A stretch of DNA of 64,000 nt from Melieria omissa (taxonomy: Eukaryota; Arthropoda; Insecta; Diptera; Ulidiidae), in NCBI GenBank assembly GCA_963971225.1, contig OZ020267.1, positions 147,631,427 to 147,695,426 of the forward strand. Reading direction: 5' to 3'. Below, one piece after another: positions 44,251-57,179 of this stretch (position 1 is its first letter; the number at the start of each line of letters is the position of its first letter). A program made the translations under genes and the position numbers. The notes under the pieces are model-generated. The model ran no database searches and had not been told where the DNA came from. It saw only the letters and a list, made by a program, of their open reading frames with translations.

Positions 44251-44530
44251 TAGTTAAAAATTTTAGAAAACAATACAAGATCTGTAAATTTAGCTTAAAT
44301 TTTTATTAGTTAAAAATTTCAGAAAATAATACAAAATCTGTAAATTTCGCTTACATTTTGTTTAATTAAAAATTTCAGAAAATAATACAAAATCTGTAAA
44401 TTTAGCTTAAATTTTTATTAGTTAAAAATTTTAGAAAATAATACAAAATCTGTAAATTTAGCTTAAATTTGTTATAGTTAAAAATTTCAGAAAATAATAC
44501 AAAATCTGTAAATTTAGCTTAAATTTAGTT
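44251..44530 (+). repeat. 56-bp tandem repeat, five copies
   Basis: Units start at 44251, 44307, 44363, 44419 and 44475, each exactly 56 bases apart. The core is TAGTTAAAAATTTCAGAAAA, then TAATACAAAATCTGTAAATT and TAGCTTAAATTT. Copies differ at only a few positions, so the array is young. It lies 53 bases beyond the LINE-A target duplication. Confidence 0.95.
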
Positions 44531-46984
44531 CAGAAATCAATTAAAACAAAAAAATTATTCCATACATACAAACTTTAAAAAGTACTTTTCTTACTGAAAC
44601 TTCCTGCTGTATGAAGAGTGAATTCATACACATAAAAATTAATTTAAAAAATTAATCTAAATTCTTAAGCACTTCACTTTTCATATTTTATTACATTTCC
44701 ATTATTAAATACTTTTATTTTTATCAAAAACCTCAGTTTTCTCCACTGAAATACATTCAAATGTCACTCATACGCCACTGTGTACCACAGCCAAAGTAAC
44801 CACACCTCAGCTCTAATAACTCATACGCCCCACTGACCACATAAACTACACCGAATAGACAGCAAAAAACTGCACAATTTTCCATTACACACTCAGTGGC
44901 GCTGTTGTTGGGGCACACAACGAAAGCAAATCAAAGCCGAAACCAACTAAGCAGCTCATGTGAAGCAGCTGCAAAAAGCGCTGCAAATGTGCACAGAGTC
45001 AACACAAAAACGCATCGATTGCAGCCTTTCAATCTGTCTAATTTGCGTGCAACATATCAGCGACAGCCAGTCAGTCAGTCAGCGAGCGCACCTATTGACA
45101 ATTTCAATTTGTGCGAGCAACAACAAACACAGTTGTTGACATGGCGCTAAAATAGCAAACTGGCACAGAGTAAATAGCGAAAAGTTTTAGTTTTTTGTTA
45201 GCTTATGCAGATGACAGAAAAAATTCAAAAAAAAGTATAAAAAACGGATTTTCAATATAGGTACTGAAAAAATTTTGTAGGAGAAGCTGAAAATAGGACA
45301 TTTTTTAACGGCAGCCCGGCACATGTAATAAAGTGTTGTGCAGTTTTTTATGTCACTTTATTTATTTGTTTGTGTCGTTGTTTGTGCCGCTGAGCTGTTA
45401 GCAAAGGCCGAATGGCCATTTTTAGATGGCTGTCAAATATTTGCCAAAGTCGCATATCATCAAATCAAATGGCAAACAGTTGCCGCGCACTGAGGTGAAC
45501 AGTGAAAAATCGGGCTTTAATATTTCGCTATAGCTGTGTGTGTTTTACTTTGAGCTCTGAGCAATGTCCAATAGTCAGAGCAAACAAAAAAAAAGTAGGC
45601 AAACTGCCCAGCGCACAAAAGGAGAACATTGACAAATTTCGGCCATGTCAAAGCGTGCAAATAAATTTCAAATAAACGTTGTTGGCCATTTCCGTCAAAT
45701 ATTTTTGCTACTTGTTTATTTTTATTTTTTCGATTTTTTTCTATTTGTATTTTGTGGCTACATTTGCTTGGGCCGCTTTTTGCAGCCCAGCCACTCGAAT
45801 CATTTTTGCTACTACTTTACTATACATGCGGTGCAAGTGGGATGGTGAGCAAAGGGGCGTTTGGCGTAGAATTTTGGGCCGTTGCCAAATGTTAAATGAA
45901 GCATTTGTGTCGGCGTACGGAGCGCTGTGCTTCATGCCTTGCGCCCTGCACACATATACAGACGCTTACTTATTAGTTTGTGTGTGTGTGTGTGCACCGT
46001 TGTACCAAATAGGAAAAAGTATAATGGCAGACATTCAACATTGGCGCACATTACAAATGTAATTTTTTTCACTGACTTGCAGTGCATTAATTTTGTACAA
46101 GCGCTCAGCGCTCGACATACACTCATACACACAAATATATGGACACACATAGACAACAGTGTCAACTGCTCGAAAGAGGGTTTTGGGGCCTCAAAGTATG
46201 CAAAAATGTTCACTGTTTTATGACTTGCAGCCGATTTCAGCCTCTTTGAATGTTTGCCAACCACAACAGACACACATATACGTACATACATACATATGTA
46301 ACTATGTATTAGGTGCACTGTAAGCGCAAATTAATTTGCCAGCGCGCCAGTCAGCAATTTTTGCTCACTCAAATTACGTCATTTTCAATTAAATGTGTAG
46401 ATTTTTCACATTAACATGTTGAAAGACAAAAGCGCAAACATTTGTCAAATGCTGCACACACACACACATACACTCACACAGGCATGCATACAACTGGCGA
46501 CGGCATAGCGAGAGCGCGCGGACAAATGACAAATGAGTCAAACGGCAAATGAGCAGCGAACGAGAACAGCAGCCAAAATCGCTGTCGTCGTCATCGTCGT
46601 CGTCGAGGTGGAACACGAAGCCGCACATGGCGACAGCTAATTGAAAAATTGTGCTTTTAAGGATAATTTAACATAGAGGACATTTGGCTGCAATTTTTCG
46701 CTACAATCAGTTCTGCTTGTTTTTGACATTTCAATTGGAGGGCAAACTGCGAGCAAGAGGGCTTGGACAGTGTAAAAGTTTGAGTTCAAAGTGTTTGAGG
46801 AAGTCAGGGGATGTGAAATTCGCTTTGATTGCGAGATGTTCGAAAGAAGCGCAAAAAATCAAAAAAATGAAAAATTGTTTACACAGCAATGCAACTTTTA
46901 GCTTTAACTCTCTTTGTTCAAGTATTCGAATAATATTTGCGTGTTGCAAGTAGTTACACAAATGCCAAAATGTAATTGTATAGC
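44531..46984. other. Gene-free sequence
   Basis: No gene is recognised. A CAGT run (CAGTCAGTCAGTCAG) lies at about 45068-45083 and CA/GT runs at about 45979-45994 and 46455-46468. The GTCGTC run near 46580-46603 gives an artefactual poly-Asp frame on the minus strand. Confidence 0.5.
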
Positions 46985-46986
46985 GC

Positions 46987-47358
46987 AAAAATCTGAGTAC
47001 GAGGTTTTGTTGGAAATACTTCAATTAAGAGAAATCCCAAGTTTTATGAAAAAATATTGAATAACATAGAAGTTATGAGCTCTTAAATTACGCTCTTCCA
47101 GCGTTGAAAAAAATTGTGTGCAAACAGCAAATTTTTGCTTTGACTTTGAGGTTGAATATTTCAAAATAAATTAAAAATCTCAGTACGAGCTTTTGTAAGA
47201 AATACCTAAATTAAGAGAAATCCGAAGTTTTATGAAAAAATATTGAATAACAGAGGAGTTATGAGCTCATAAAGAACGCTCTTCCAGCGTTGAAAAAGAA
47301 ATTGTGTACAAACAGCAAATTTTTGCTTTGACTTTGAGGTTGAATATTTCAAAACAAG
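46987..47358 (+). repeat. 186-bp tandem duplication
   Basis: AAAAATCTGAGTACGAG at 46987 and AAAAATCTCAGTACGAG at 47173 start two copies. They share TTATGAAAAAATATTGAATA, CGCTCTTCCAGCGTTGAAAA and TTTGCTTTGACTTTGAGGTT. Divergence is low. Each copy includes the short palindrome CGCTCTTCCAGCG. Confidence 0.92.
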
Positions 47359-47784
47359 TTATGAGCAGGTCCTCAAAATTTACTATTTTCGTAAGTTTTG
47401 TATAATCTTGGTTTGACAAGACCAAAATTTTGCTGATTACTCTCACCCCTGAGCAGCACCGTTATGATGAAAATTAAGTTAAGAAAACGAGTGAATAAGA
47501 AGTGAGTTCAAACTTTAAAAGTGATTCAAAAAAACAAACGTTAAATATCACTTTTGTAATTTTTTGATATTGTATTTTGGCAAGTATGTAGATTATGCTG
47601 TAAAATTTTTAGCTGTGCATATTTGCGCGAATGGAAATTATTGGCATTTTTCGGTGAAGACTTGAGTGCAAATTCGCGATATTTTCACAGTTTGGTTGAA
47701 TAGCAATCGGTCAAATAATGCTCAGCTGATGATGGAAAAATTGTTTGAAGATAGCTTTGGAAAATCAATTACGATTACCATTAT

Positions 47785-48330
47785 ATTCAAAATAGAGGGG
47801 TTAATGGAGTTTCGACAGTACACTTTGATTTTTTTTCGTACAGAACCAAAAGTTGACAACCTTACTACTTCACTTGTGTGGGAGGCGCCCTCTGGTGGTG
47901 ATTTTTTGAACTTTAATGAATTTTGTATTTTTGACATTTAGGAATGTTGACCACTGTTGAATAAATCATTTAAATCGGTTAAGTATTTTACCAGATACGA
48001 TGTTTCTTCGCTTGCTTAACTACTTCCTTACAAGTGTGGAGCCAGTTCCATTGAAAATTACTAGTTTTGTATGGCAGCCACCTTAAGAGTTGGATGTAGC
48101 GGTTAGGTGTGTATAGAAAAAATATTTGAAACGGAAAATCAATGGGGGTCAGTCTTACATATGGTACATCTGGGCCTAACCTGAGAGCAGCGGGAGCCTA
48201 CTTTTTAAAAACGATGATTTTGTATGGGAGCCCCATTAAGGGTTGGAGATAGGGGGTAGGTATGTTTGAAAGAAATATTCAGGGGGAAAAATTAGTGGGG
48301 GTCAGTCTTAGATTTTAACCCTCTAGGAGT
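47785..48330 (+). repeat. Dispersed repeat R1, copy B (uninterrupted)
   Basis: About 545 bp align with 974-2028 minus the Tc1/mariner insertion. This copy preserves about 140 bases (from CTTCCTTACAAGTGTGGAGC to about 48145) that are missing at the insertion in copy A. No coding capacity or obvious inverted repeat is present. Confidence 0.75.
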
Positions 48331-51300
48331 ATTTTCTAAGCACTTTATTGCGATTTTATTTTCAATCACTTATAAAAAAAGCGCATTTTATCTTTATACA
48401 CATAAATAAATAAATAAATATATAAATAAATTTAGATTAAAATACAAATATTTTTAACGCAGCTTTTATGAACTAAGATAATTTTCATTGTTAGTATGAA
48501 GTTTTTTCAAATCCATTTGTGTGGGAGGTGGTCGAAGTTTTGGTCCGATTTCATTGATTTTGCTCAGTAAGTTCTTTACTCATACAATAACTGTATACCA
48601 AATTTGATTTATATACGACCACTCCTTCTATTTTTGTCACTCCGCTATATGAACTCACTACACTGTGCAACACGCTACCTAAATAATAAAATAATTAATA
48701 TAAAACGTGTAGTTGCGTGCGGTTTTTTTGTACAATTTGACACTTTGAAGCGTCACTTATCGCGTGCACTCAATTCATTTGTGCAACTTTTTCGCGCAAA
48801 TAAATATTACCAAATAAATACATAAATAAATAAATAAATAGCAATGAAATAAAAAAGCAAATAAAATAATTGAAACCTGCATTTATGCTATATTAATAAA
48901 TTATTGACACCTCAGCGCACGTGGAACGTGAACAAAATTTTCAACTCGCACTCGAACACATTAGACTCGCCACGTCTGTCGCTAAGCTCTGCTGTGTGTT
49001 AAATTAATGCAATTTGCTTTTGAATGTGCACAACTTTTAGGCGTGGCCGCCTGTCACTGTCTCACTTGTTGTTTTAGCATTTACATTTTTGTGGTTGTTG
49101 TAAAATGTTTTGTTTGATTTTTGGGCGCACGCATGAAAAGTAAATTTTAATTGCATTGCATTTCATTTCATTTACAAAAACGTTCGCTGCGCTTAATAAT
49201 TAGTTTAATGCGCTTTGCACGCACACAAACACACGCACACACACACACAAACACTCAATACCCCTTTTTGTTTGCCGCATGGCCCCATGTCACTGTATGT
49301 GTTGCGCCCATTAATGGTTAAGCAAACAATTTAATCTCTGCACAACGCACAAATGTGGTCGACAATCATAATTGATTTATTTTATTTTGCAAATTATTGA
49401 ATGCGCACAGTTTTTGTTGCATTGCGACAGCATTAAAATTTCATTAAGCCTCTCGAAAGTGGGGTCAAAGCGAATTCAGTTGCGAGAGAGTTGAGCGAAA
49501 ATGTAACACGTTCTGGCAATAAACTCATTCATTAACCCATTGCTGCCTATTGGGTACTTGAAAGCACATTAAATGAAATGAAGGCGATTTGAAATAATAT
49601 TCAAATTAAATTTCAGTGGCATGAGTTGTGGAGGAGTCATTTCGAAAGGACTGCAGACACTCCGCATCTGTTAACTGTTAAGTGTCTCTGTACCATTTAA
49701 GAAAAGTTTCAAATTGTTTTATAGGTTTTTATTTGTATTTAACACTAATTGGTTGGATGCTTCGTTATCCAATCAGTGCGTGTGCGCCGTTTTGTTCCCA
49801 CTATTCTCGGTTAGTATTTTAATGGGTGGTAAACCCTCTCGGATATCTGCTCCTTATAGCCACTTCCAGAGGTTAATAAAGGCAGAAAAGTAACCTAAAA
49901 TTTCACTATGCCGTCAAGGTCGGTGAACAGGGGCTTTCCCAATGTCTTCCGCATTCTTCTCCATAAAACCGGGCAGGCACAGAGGAAGCGTAAGATAGTT
50001 TTTTTCACGTGCAGTAGAAGAATTAGGTTTATATTGGAATTAAATGACACTCATACGCCACGTTGCGCTGCGCAAAAAAATACACATATCGCAATTACAC
50101 AGTTTGAATGTGGTGTTTTTGGATTGGTGTCTTAAGCAAATTTGTTGGTCGTTAAAATATCTACAAACTTGCCGAAGACAGTAAAGCGATATTCGGAACG
50201 ATTTAGGACCTATTAGCATTTAAATGCTCGAAGACTTAAGCGACAAACTTCCCGAAAATTACCTAACTTCAAAGTCGGATTTCTCTTAAACTAGAGCCAA
50301 TCTTTCCAAACGGCTGGTGGATCTCAACTCAGTATACCTATAGGAAACTCACCTAGTAGGTCCCCCCCATGTCTAAATTTTGGACTTGCACACTGTAATT
50401 ATTATTCGGTGAGCGAAAAATAAAAATCGAAAAATAAGTTTTATATTTTGATTTTTATATTTAGCTCATAATTTTTACGGTCCCTGGTTTTTAATTATAA
50501 AAGTTTCTATAATTTCGTTCTTCTTGAAAACTAAAGTCTCTACTACATTTCATTGAATTGGAACTGGAACCTGGATACATCTGACTCCATTTCATTCACT
50601 CAATCAGTTCCCATTTGATCTTTCAACCATCGCTGTTTTACTTAATCAAAATTGTTGCCTCAAGGCAACTTTACCAATAAAGCCCAGCAAATTTTCCAAT
50701 TACAATAACAGCAATTACCAGCGTATTTGCTTTGGCATTGCGTCAGTGTAGCCAAATAATTTTGCAGAATTAACGCTCGAAACGGTGATTAAAAGAAGCA
50801 AACCAAAGTGGCAGCAGTGTGCACCAGCCAACGGCAAACACGGCCGCATTGCCTTCAAGTGCAACGCAAACAAATTTATTTGCAAACGCTAAATCAAATT
50901 AACGCGCAGCCGCAAAGCAAATACCGCCAAACATCTGCGAGTGCTCAGCACTGTGCGCAGCGCCCAATGGCAAACAGTCGTCGTCGCCTTGGCTAAGTGT
51001 CGCTTTGTTAAATGTCGCTACTGCTGCTGCTGCTGTTGCTGTTGCCAATACGTCATGCAATCACTCGATCAAGCAGTCAAGAAGGCAGTGTTGCGGCTTA
51101 TTCCACGCAACCAAATCCAATCAGTCACTTAGTCACTTTGACTTGCAGCGTTTTCATTGCTCACAATGCATTGGTTCACACACACACACACACATACGAG
51201 AATGTATGTCGTAATTATGACTGCAAAATGCGTTGCATCGCTTTGCTAGTGGAAACTAATGGCAACAGCTGAGTGCAATTTTGATGCATTTCCGGGCGCT

Positions 51301-51482
51301 GCAATTTCATTGTGAACACCGCTGCCGGCAGTGGCACTTTGACAGTTATGTTACAATGCAATGCATGTCAGCCGAAATTGCAATGACAGGCAGCAAGTAA
51401 CATAAATGATGCCATTATCGTTGATATCATAACTAAGCAGTTGTTGTTGTAGGTGCATTTATTTTATACTGGGGACTAATAA
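48331..51482. other. Gene-free sequence
   Basis: No gene is recognised. TAAA-type runs lie at about 48405-48432 and 48820-48840, and CA runs at about 49218-49252 and 51179-51196. Confidence 0.5.
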
Positions 51483-52014
51483 CACTGCACAACACAAAAA
51501 AATAACAAGGTTCTGGACACCTAAGTACCAATTTTCAATAAGTACAAAAAAATTACTTAAAAACATTTTCAATTTTGACTTAATTCTGGAGTTCAAGTTA
51601 ATTTCTTAGCTTTGATGTATTCAGAGACCTAAAGTAGAATTTTATGGCGAATATTTTCGTGGTAAATGTTGTCCTTAAAAAATCTTGTTTTACAGCACAT
51701 TTTTGGCATTTTAGAAAAAAAAGGTCAAATTGACCCAAAAAATAGGAGCTACAGTGTTAAACTGTTCCACAAAAATGTTCTTCGTAATATTTTACATCAA
51801 ATTACTGAACACATCATATACCTAAAATGTGAGGTTACATGGTTTTCGTATGCCGATTCACCATAAGAATGAGCAAAAAGGGGACAACTTTGACCCCCCC
51901 TAAAAAAAATGCAGATGTAAACTTTCAAAACGCCGATACACGTATATATTTTTTTTGGCCCCTCTACCAGAATCCGTTGTCAGAACCTTGTTATTTTTTT
52001 TGTGTTGTGCAGTG
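51483..52014. mobile_element. 532-bp MITE with 33-bp terminal inverted repeats
   Basis: The left end (51483-51515) begins CACTGCACAACACAAAAAA and continues TAACAAGGTTCTG. The right end (51981-52014) is its reverse complement with one extra base in the A/T run. A TA follows the right end; the left is preceded by TAATAA. CACTG ends and a TA target point to a Tc1/mariner-type non-autonomous element. The interior has no transposase motif. Confidence 0.9.
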
Positions 52015-53690
52015 TAATTCAGCTGATCCAATTTGTTTTGATGTCAAAAATTCTTATTAAATGTTTTTAATTTTTTTTTTCGAGGGTTTTGAGTGCATGA
52101 CAAAATTTTGTTGAGTCAATGGTTTTTATAGCCTAACAACACATTTAACCAACTTTAAATCACATTGACTTCAACTTTAGTCTCTTCAAAAGGCCACAAA
52201 GGACTTTCTCAGGTTGCACAATTACTTCACTTCACGAGTCTAAATTAAATTCTCCAGTGCTTCATACATTCATCATCAGCAACACCAACAACAATGCCAT
52301 CGAAGCAGCATTTCCTCAGCCATAAATCAGTGCGCTTTTCAAACGCAAAGCGCAGCGTTGCACTTTCGCGTAGAGCTTTGAACTTTCGCAATTGTTCAGC
52401 CTGTGTGAGTGAGAGTCGCCATCAATGCATCGGTTGACAAACAGCCAGACGACACAATCGTTCGCACTGAGGTGGCAAACATTTCATGCCGTTTCGTTCA
52501 AGTGTTGGAAAATCGCCTCAAGCAGCAATTCCCAGTCGCTTTCATTTCACCTCCACTAACCCGCACCCGGCGCCCCTTGAGCGACTTTTCAGCACTTTAC
52601 AGCGCATTCTGCTGCCGGCAGCGGCAGCAACATTAAGCCAAAGTAAGAGTTGACAGTTGGCCATGCGGCATTACTTCAATATGTCAGCGCTGAAATGTGA
52701 GCTTATTGACATTTCATTCCGCTGTCGAACGTTCTCGGCGCTTACTGCATTAGTTTTTCTTCATTGTTCCATTCGAGTTCTTACTATTTTTACGATTTTC
52801 TAGTTTCAGTTAGTTGCTCATTGATAGACGATTGCGACGCTCGGCAGCGCAACGCAATGAACCACTTGCAGTGAATTATTTAAGGACACACGCACACATA
52901 CGCACTCACACATACTAGCAGAGACCCAGAGAAGCAGCGAAGCTTCAGCGAATCGCAGCGAAAATTGAAAATGATTGTTGTGCACTTGAGTGAAGTGAAC
53001 GCGTGGTGGGAGGAGGAAACGGCGTCAAGCGTGGCGTGTCACTCTACATGTCTATGTGTGTGTATGTGTGAGTGTATGCGTTGATATTTGCTCGTGGCTG
53101 TTTACTGTTGCGCGTTGTGACGCGTGAATTCCATTACATCCATCTTTGCCCCACACACTTGTTTCTTGACATTGCTTTACATGCCGCAGCCGCGCCCCCC
53201 GCCTACAGCTGAACCGCGCTCGGACGCACAACTCGCAGTTTATTTTTGTCACTCCACGCAGACCTGCACAGCCTGAAGTATTTTCCACTTGAGATCATTT
53301 TTCACAACATTTTCAAGTGGCTTGCAAACGTTAAGCAGAGCAAAAAAACTTCCCAACAGCAGCAAAAAAATGGAAGGAATATGAAGCAGCAATGGCGAAA
53401 AAAATTGAATAAAAATCGTTATTCGATTCGCAAACGCAACGAAACGTACGCGCGCCCGCTCGAGGGTTTGATGTGCTGACGCGCCGATTGAGAAACCCAT
53501 GACAAATGTCACACGAATGACAGCTGTAAATGGATTCGAGTGGTTGTTCGAAAGCGCCGGTTGTGCAACAAGCTGCAGCGATTCGCTGCAAAATGGAAGT
53601 GTGGTAACTGAAAGCGCAGTTTTTTGCTCAAATTATATTTTGATCGGAATTATATGAAATCCATATGAAATTTTCAGTGAAAGTTGAACC
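52015..53690. other. Gene-free sequence
   Basis: No gene is recognised. Base content is balanced from about 52250 to 53600. Open frames have no domain. Confidence 0.5.
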
Positions 53691-53694
53691 AATT

Positions 53695-54180
53695 CCAATG
53701 AAAATTCTTGGAATGACTCCCAACATCGATATAACTTGACCTAACTTGAACTTAGCTCGAATTCATAAAGTTTGACTAAAGGCGTCGGATGGCGCTGCGA
53801 TAATTTTTGGAATGAATCTCTACTAGACTCAATAATGGATCTAATCTAATCGAATTAATGAAGTTTGACTAAAGCCAGTAGTTGGCGCTAGAAAAATTAT
53901 TGGAATAAACCTAAACTTAAAAAAGGATCCAACTTGATTCAATGCATTGAATTCGGCAAGTGGGCAGATGTTGCTGTCGAAATTCTTTGAATGATTTCCA
54001 ACATAGATCTAACTTGATCCAATGCATGGGATTTGACTAAAGGAGTCAGATGGCGCTGCGAAAATTCTTGAAATAAACCTCTACTACACTCAAAAATGGA
54101 TCTAACCTAATCGAATTCATGAAGTTTGACGAAAGGCGTCAGATGGCGCTGTAAACAATTTTGCATTGAACCACTCCATA
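53695..54180 (+). repeat. ~88-91-bp tandem repeat with AGATGGCGC motifs
   Basis: Five diverged units carry TTTGACTAAAGGCGTCAGAT then GGCGCTGCGA, near 53781, 53872, 53955, 54042 and 54132. Units one and four share an extra phrase (CCTCTACTA.ACTCAA.AATGG), so like units lie three apart, about 262 bp. GATGGCGCT is intact at 53788, 54049 and 54142. Confidence 0.75.
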
Positions 54181-54499
54181 GCTCTAGACGTGCTCAGATT
54201 TCTCTTCATTCAACTGTGATTGGACTGAAGGACTAATCAGAACTTTACTCCTCCAGCAGAGCAGAAAAAGTAAGATCAATGTTAAGAGTTTGAAACGTGA
54301 TAATAAGATCTGACAAAGTCCTTTGGAGAACAAAAATGTTGTATATCAAGAATCTATAAGGTTCGGGGAGATCTTCAGCTTTCTATATACGGCTTAAGGA
54401 TTGGTTTAGGGTGACTGTGTAATGCGCTCAGAGGAGAAAAGGAATGGAAGTTTGCTGTACAGAGTATGAATTTATGCAAATGTAATGTAATGCATTATG

Positions 54500-55255
54500 T
54501 ATGTAAAATGAGCAAATTACGGTAGATGGCGCTGCTAAAAGTTGCATACTGAGCAGCTGCTAAGATCAAAAAGATTGTCAGGCCGCTATGTGCTATGACT
54601 ACTTGAGATTATTTTAAGGTTAGAAAGTTAAATGTCATCAGAGGGAAGTCAGAATTGAGGTTCGATGCTTAGATTATGAATTCAGGTAAATGAAGTTGGC
54701 TAATTACGGTAGAGGATGCTATCAGAAGTTGAATACTGATCAGCTTTAAGATTCTGGAGGATACTTGAACTTCTGCGTGTTGCGGGTACGAGTTTACAAA
54801 TACTTCGATGTTCAATATTAGGAATGCAGTTACCTCAGAGGGAGAAGGGTAGACTGCTTAGACTATGAATTCAAATAACTAAAGTTGAACGATAGGTAGC
54901 GCAGCCAAAAGTTGCAGCTGTTAACAAGCAGCGTCAAGTTAATGTTATTTGAAGGTTAGAAAGGGAAAGACTCTTAGAGGAGAGAAGGAGTAGAAGATCC
55001 ATGCTGAATGAAATCAGGTAATTTAAGTTGGCTGAAAACAGTAACAGTTGCTGCCAAAATTTGTATACTGTGCAACTGCTAAAGTTTAGGGGATCGTAAG
55101 GCTTCAACGTGATGTAATAACGAGGGAATTTAAGATCATTTAAGAGGAAGAACGCGTATGCGATCGATGAGAGTAAGAATTCAGGTAAATAATTGTACCC
55201 ACAAGTTACTTCTATGTTCACTTTTTACGATAGATGGCGCTTCAAAATCCTTTGT
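54500..55255 (+). repeat. ~185-bp degenerate tandem repeat adjacent to the previous array
   Basis: TACGGTAGATGGCGCTGCTA then AAAGTTGCATACTG (about 54519) recurs in weaker form near 54702, 54886, 55040 and 55227. Each unit ends with GAGGAGA(A)-like and GAATTCAGGTAAAT lines. Spacing is about 150 to 187 bases. Confidence 0.65.
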
Positions 55256-56740
55256 TGAATATCTGGAAGGTTCTTCAACCAAAGATAATAATTACTACAT
55301 AATAAATAGTATTGTATTTAAATAATACTTTTTAAACAAGAAATAATAAACAAAATTATTACATTTCTATTATCTTTGCTTAAACTGTGACTGTTATTAT
55401 TTTTCAACGCCATCAAACGGCATTGTCCAGGCATTCTTGCGGTAGTATGTAATATAAAAATATATAAAATCATTTAGAAATTGTTTATTACCTTGGAATC
55501 AAACTTAAAGCTCCAAAAAAAGCAAACGTAAAATAATAATAAAACAGCGCCATTGCTTTAAAACATAACAAATCGTATATTCACTGCTGTTGAAGATATC
55601 TTGAACTATCAATCACTCTGTTAAATTGTTTCAACGATGCTGATTACAACATTGATGACTCTGATGGTATTTGAAAATTGCATCAAATTATGGCCAACAA
55701 AGCTTGATCTTGTCCCCTTTGATGTTGAAAACTGCATCAAATTACGGGCAATAAAGCTTGCTTTGATTCCTTTTGATGTACCAATACTTAAATGAAGATT
55801 ATGTTGGATAATGTCCTATAATAACAACTCCCCATTCCGACCCCAAAAATTGCATGCAATTTCATGCTCATGCATTGAGCCCCTAAACAAACCTCGGCAG
55901 TGTTCAGCGAAAATGCTCACAGTTGTTGTTATTGCACATTTCCAAAGCGACTTAATTACATTTGCCAATAGCTCTGTGCACTCTTTGCATGACGTCGTCA
56001 ACGGGTCAGTTGTCTTATTTGACCAAATCCAGCACATTTGCTTACAAATCCTCTACAATGTCGCTCAGCTGCAGTTCAAACTGTGGCCGCAAGCAGCCAG
56101 AAGCACTCACAAAGCCCTGTTTGTGATTTGGCCACAAAATTGATTTTACTTCATATCACAATGATTGATGGTTTTTGTTGTTGTTGTCATGATTATTATT
56201 ACTATTATTGTTGTTAGAATGATGGGAGAACGTTGACGCTGCTGTCCAATATTTGGTCTTGTGTCTGCTGCTTACATCCGCTCCTAAGGGTTAAATTTCA
56301 CTTAAGTTCTCACTCATGTGCGCATGACAACATGCCACATTGCAACAATAGCAACAGGGGAATACAACAACAACAACAACTCCACTACAAGCCAACATGC
56401 GCTACTCTGCTAAATGCTCACAGCTCGTCGCCATTAAATTTTCGCTATTATTGAGTAAAGTGCTCGGCAAAAGCCACATGAAACTTCCACCCACCCATCC
56501 ACCCACACGCCAGCGGCACATTTGTCGCCGCTCAACGCTTCGCTGCCCAGTTGGGTGGCTGCACAGCGCCTCATGCGCAGCACTTTGCCTTCGCTGTCAG
56601 CTCGCACTTGCTGTCACAGATCAATCTTAAATGTATGTATGGACATCGGCAGCAACACTGAAAGATTTTTTTTATTATAAAAATAAAAATCTTTGGAATT
56701 GAAGAAAAAAAGAGTTCACAGATGGTCACAACACAATTTT
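55256..56740. other. Gene-free sequence
   Basis: No gene is recognised. A CAA run lies at 56363-56382 and TTG/ATT runs near 56176-56216. Confidence 0.5.
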
Positions 56741-56754
56741 ATTACATTTGAAGT

Positions 56755-56990
56755 TATTAGGTTTCGAAAATGTTATTATTCATGAAGTTTCTGTGGCTTC
56801 ATTTATAGAACTCGATCCCGAGGATCTAATTTTGAATAACACAGCCATTCAAAATTAGATCCTTGAGCATGAGTTGACATTCAAAATTATTATAGTTCGA
56901 AAATGTTATCCATGAAATCATTGTGGCTTCATTTACAGGACTCGATTCCGAGGATCTAATTTTGAATGACTGTGTTGCATAAGTTGAGCT
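56755..56990 (+). repeat. Partial tandem duplication with a central perfect hairpin
   Basis: TTTCGAAAATGTTA, CTGTGGCTTCATTTA, ACTCGATCCCGAGGATCTAA and TTTTGAAT at 56761-56837 recur from about 56909 to 56968. Between them an inverted copy of the last part makes a hairpin (56821-56863). Confidence 0.8.
56821..56863. repeat. 17-bp perfect inverted repeat, 9-base loop
   Basis: AGGATCTAATTTTGAAT (56821-56837) pairs perfectly with ATTCAAAATTAGATCCT (56847-56863) across AACACAGCC. Confidence 0.95.
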
Positions 56991-57179
56991 GAGTCATCTT
57001 TGGTCTGAAAGGTATTGGTTTCCAGTTCATCAATAAAGGACGTTGACAAGGAAGATTTTGGGGATACAAACTATCCAAATACGTTTTTGTTTTTTACAAA
57101 AGTTGTGAGTAAAAAATTTGGTTTCAAATGGTGTTTGGCTTGAGAGTTGTGTACCTAACCTCAAAATGGAATCCTATGT

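Noticed and set aside
46560..46610. Poly-aspartate acidic protein segment
   Set aside because: It is the reverse translation of a short GTC repeat, not a gene.
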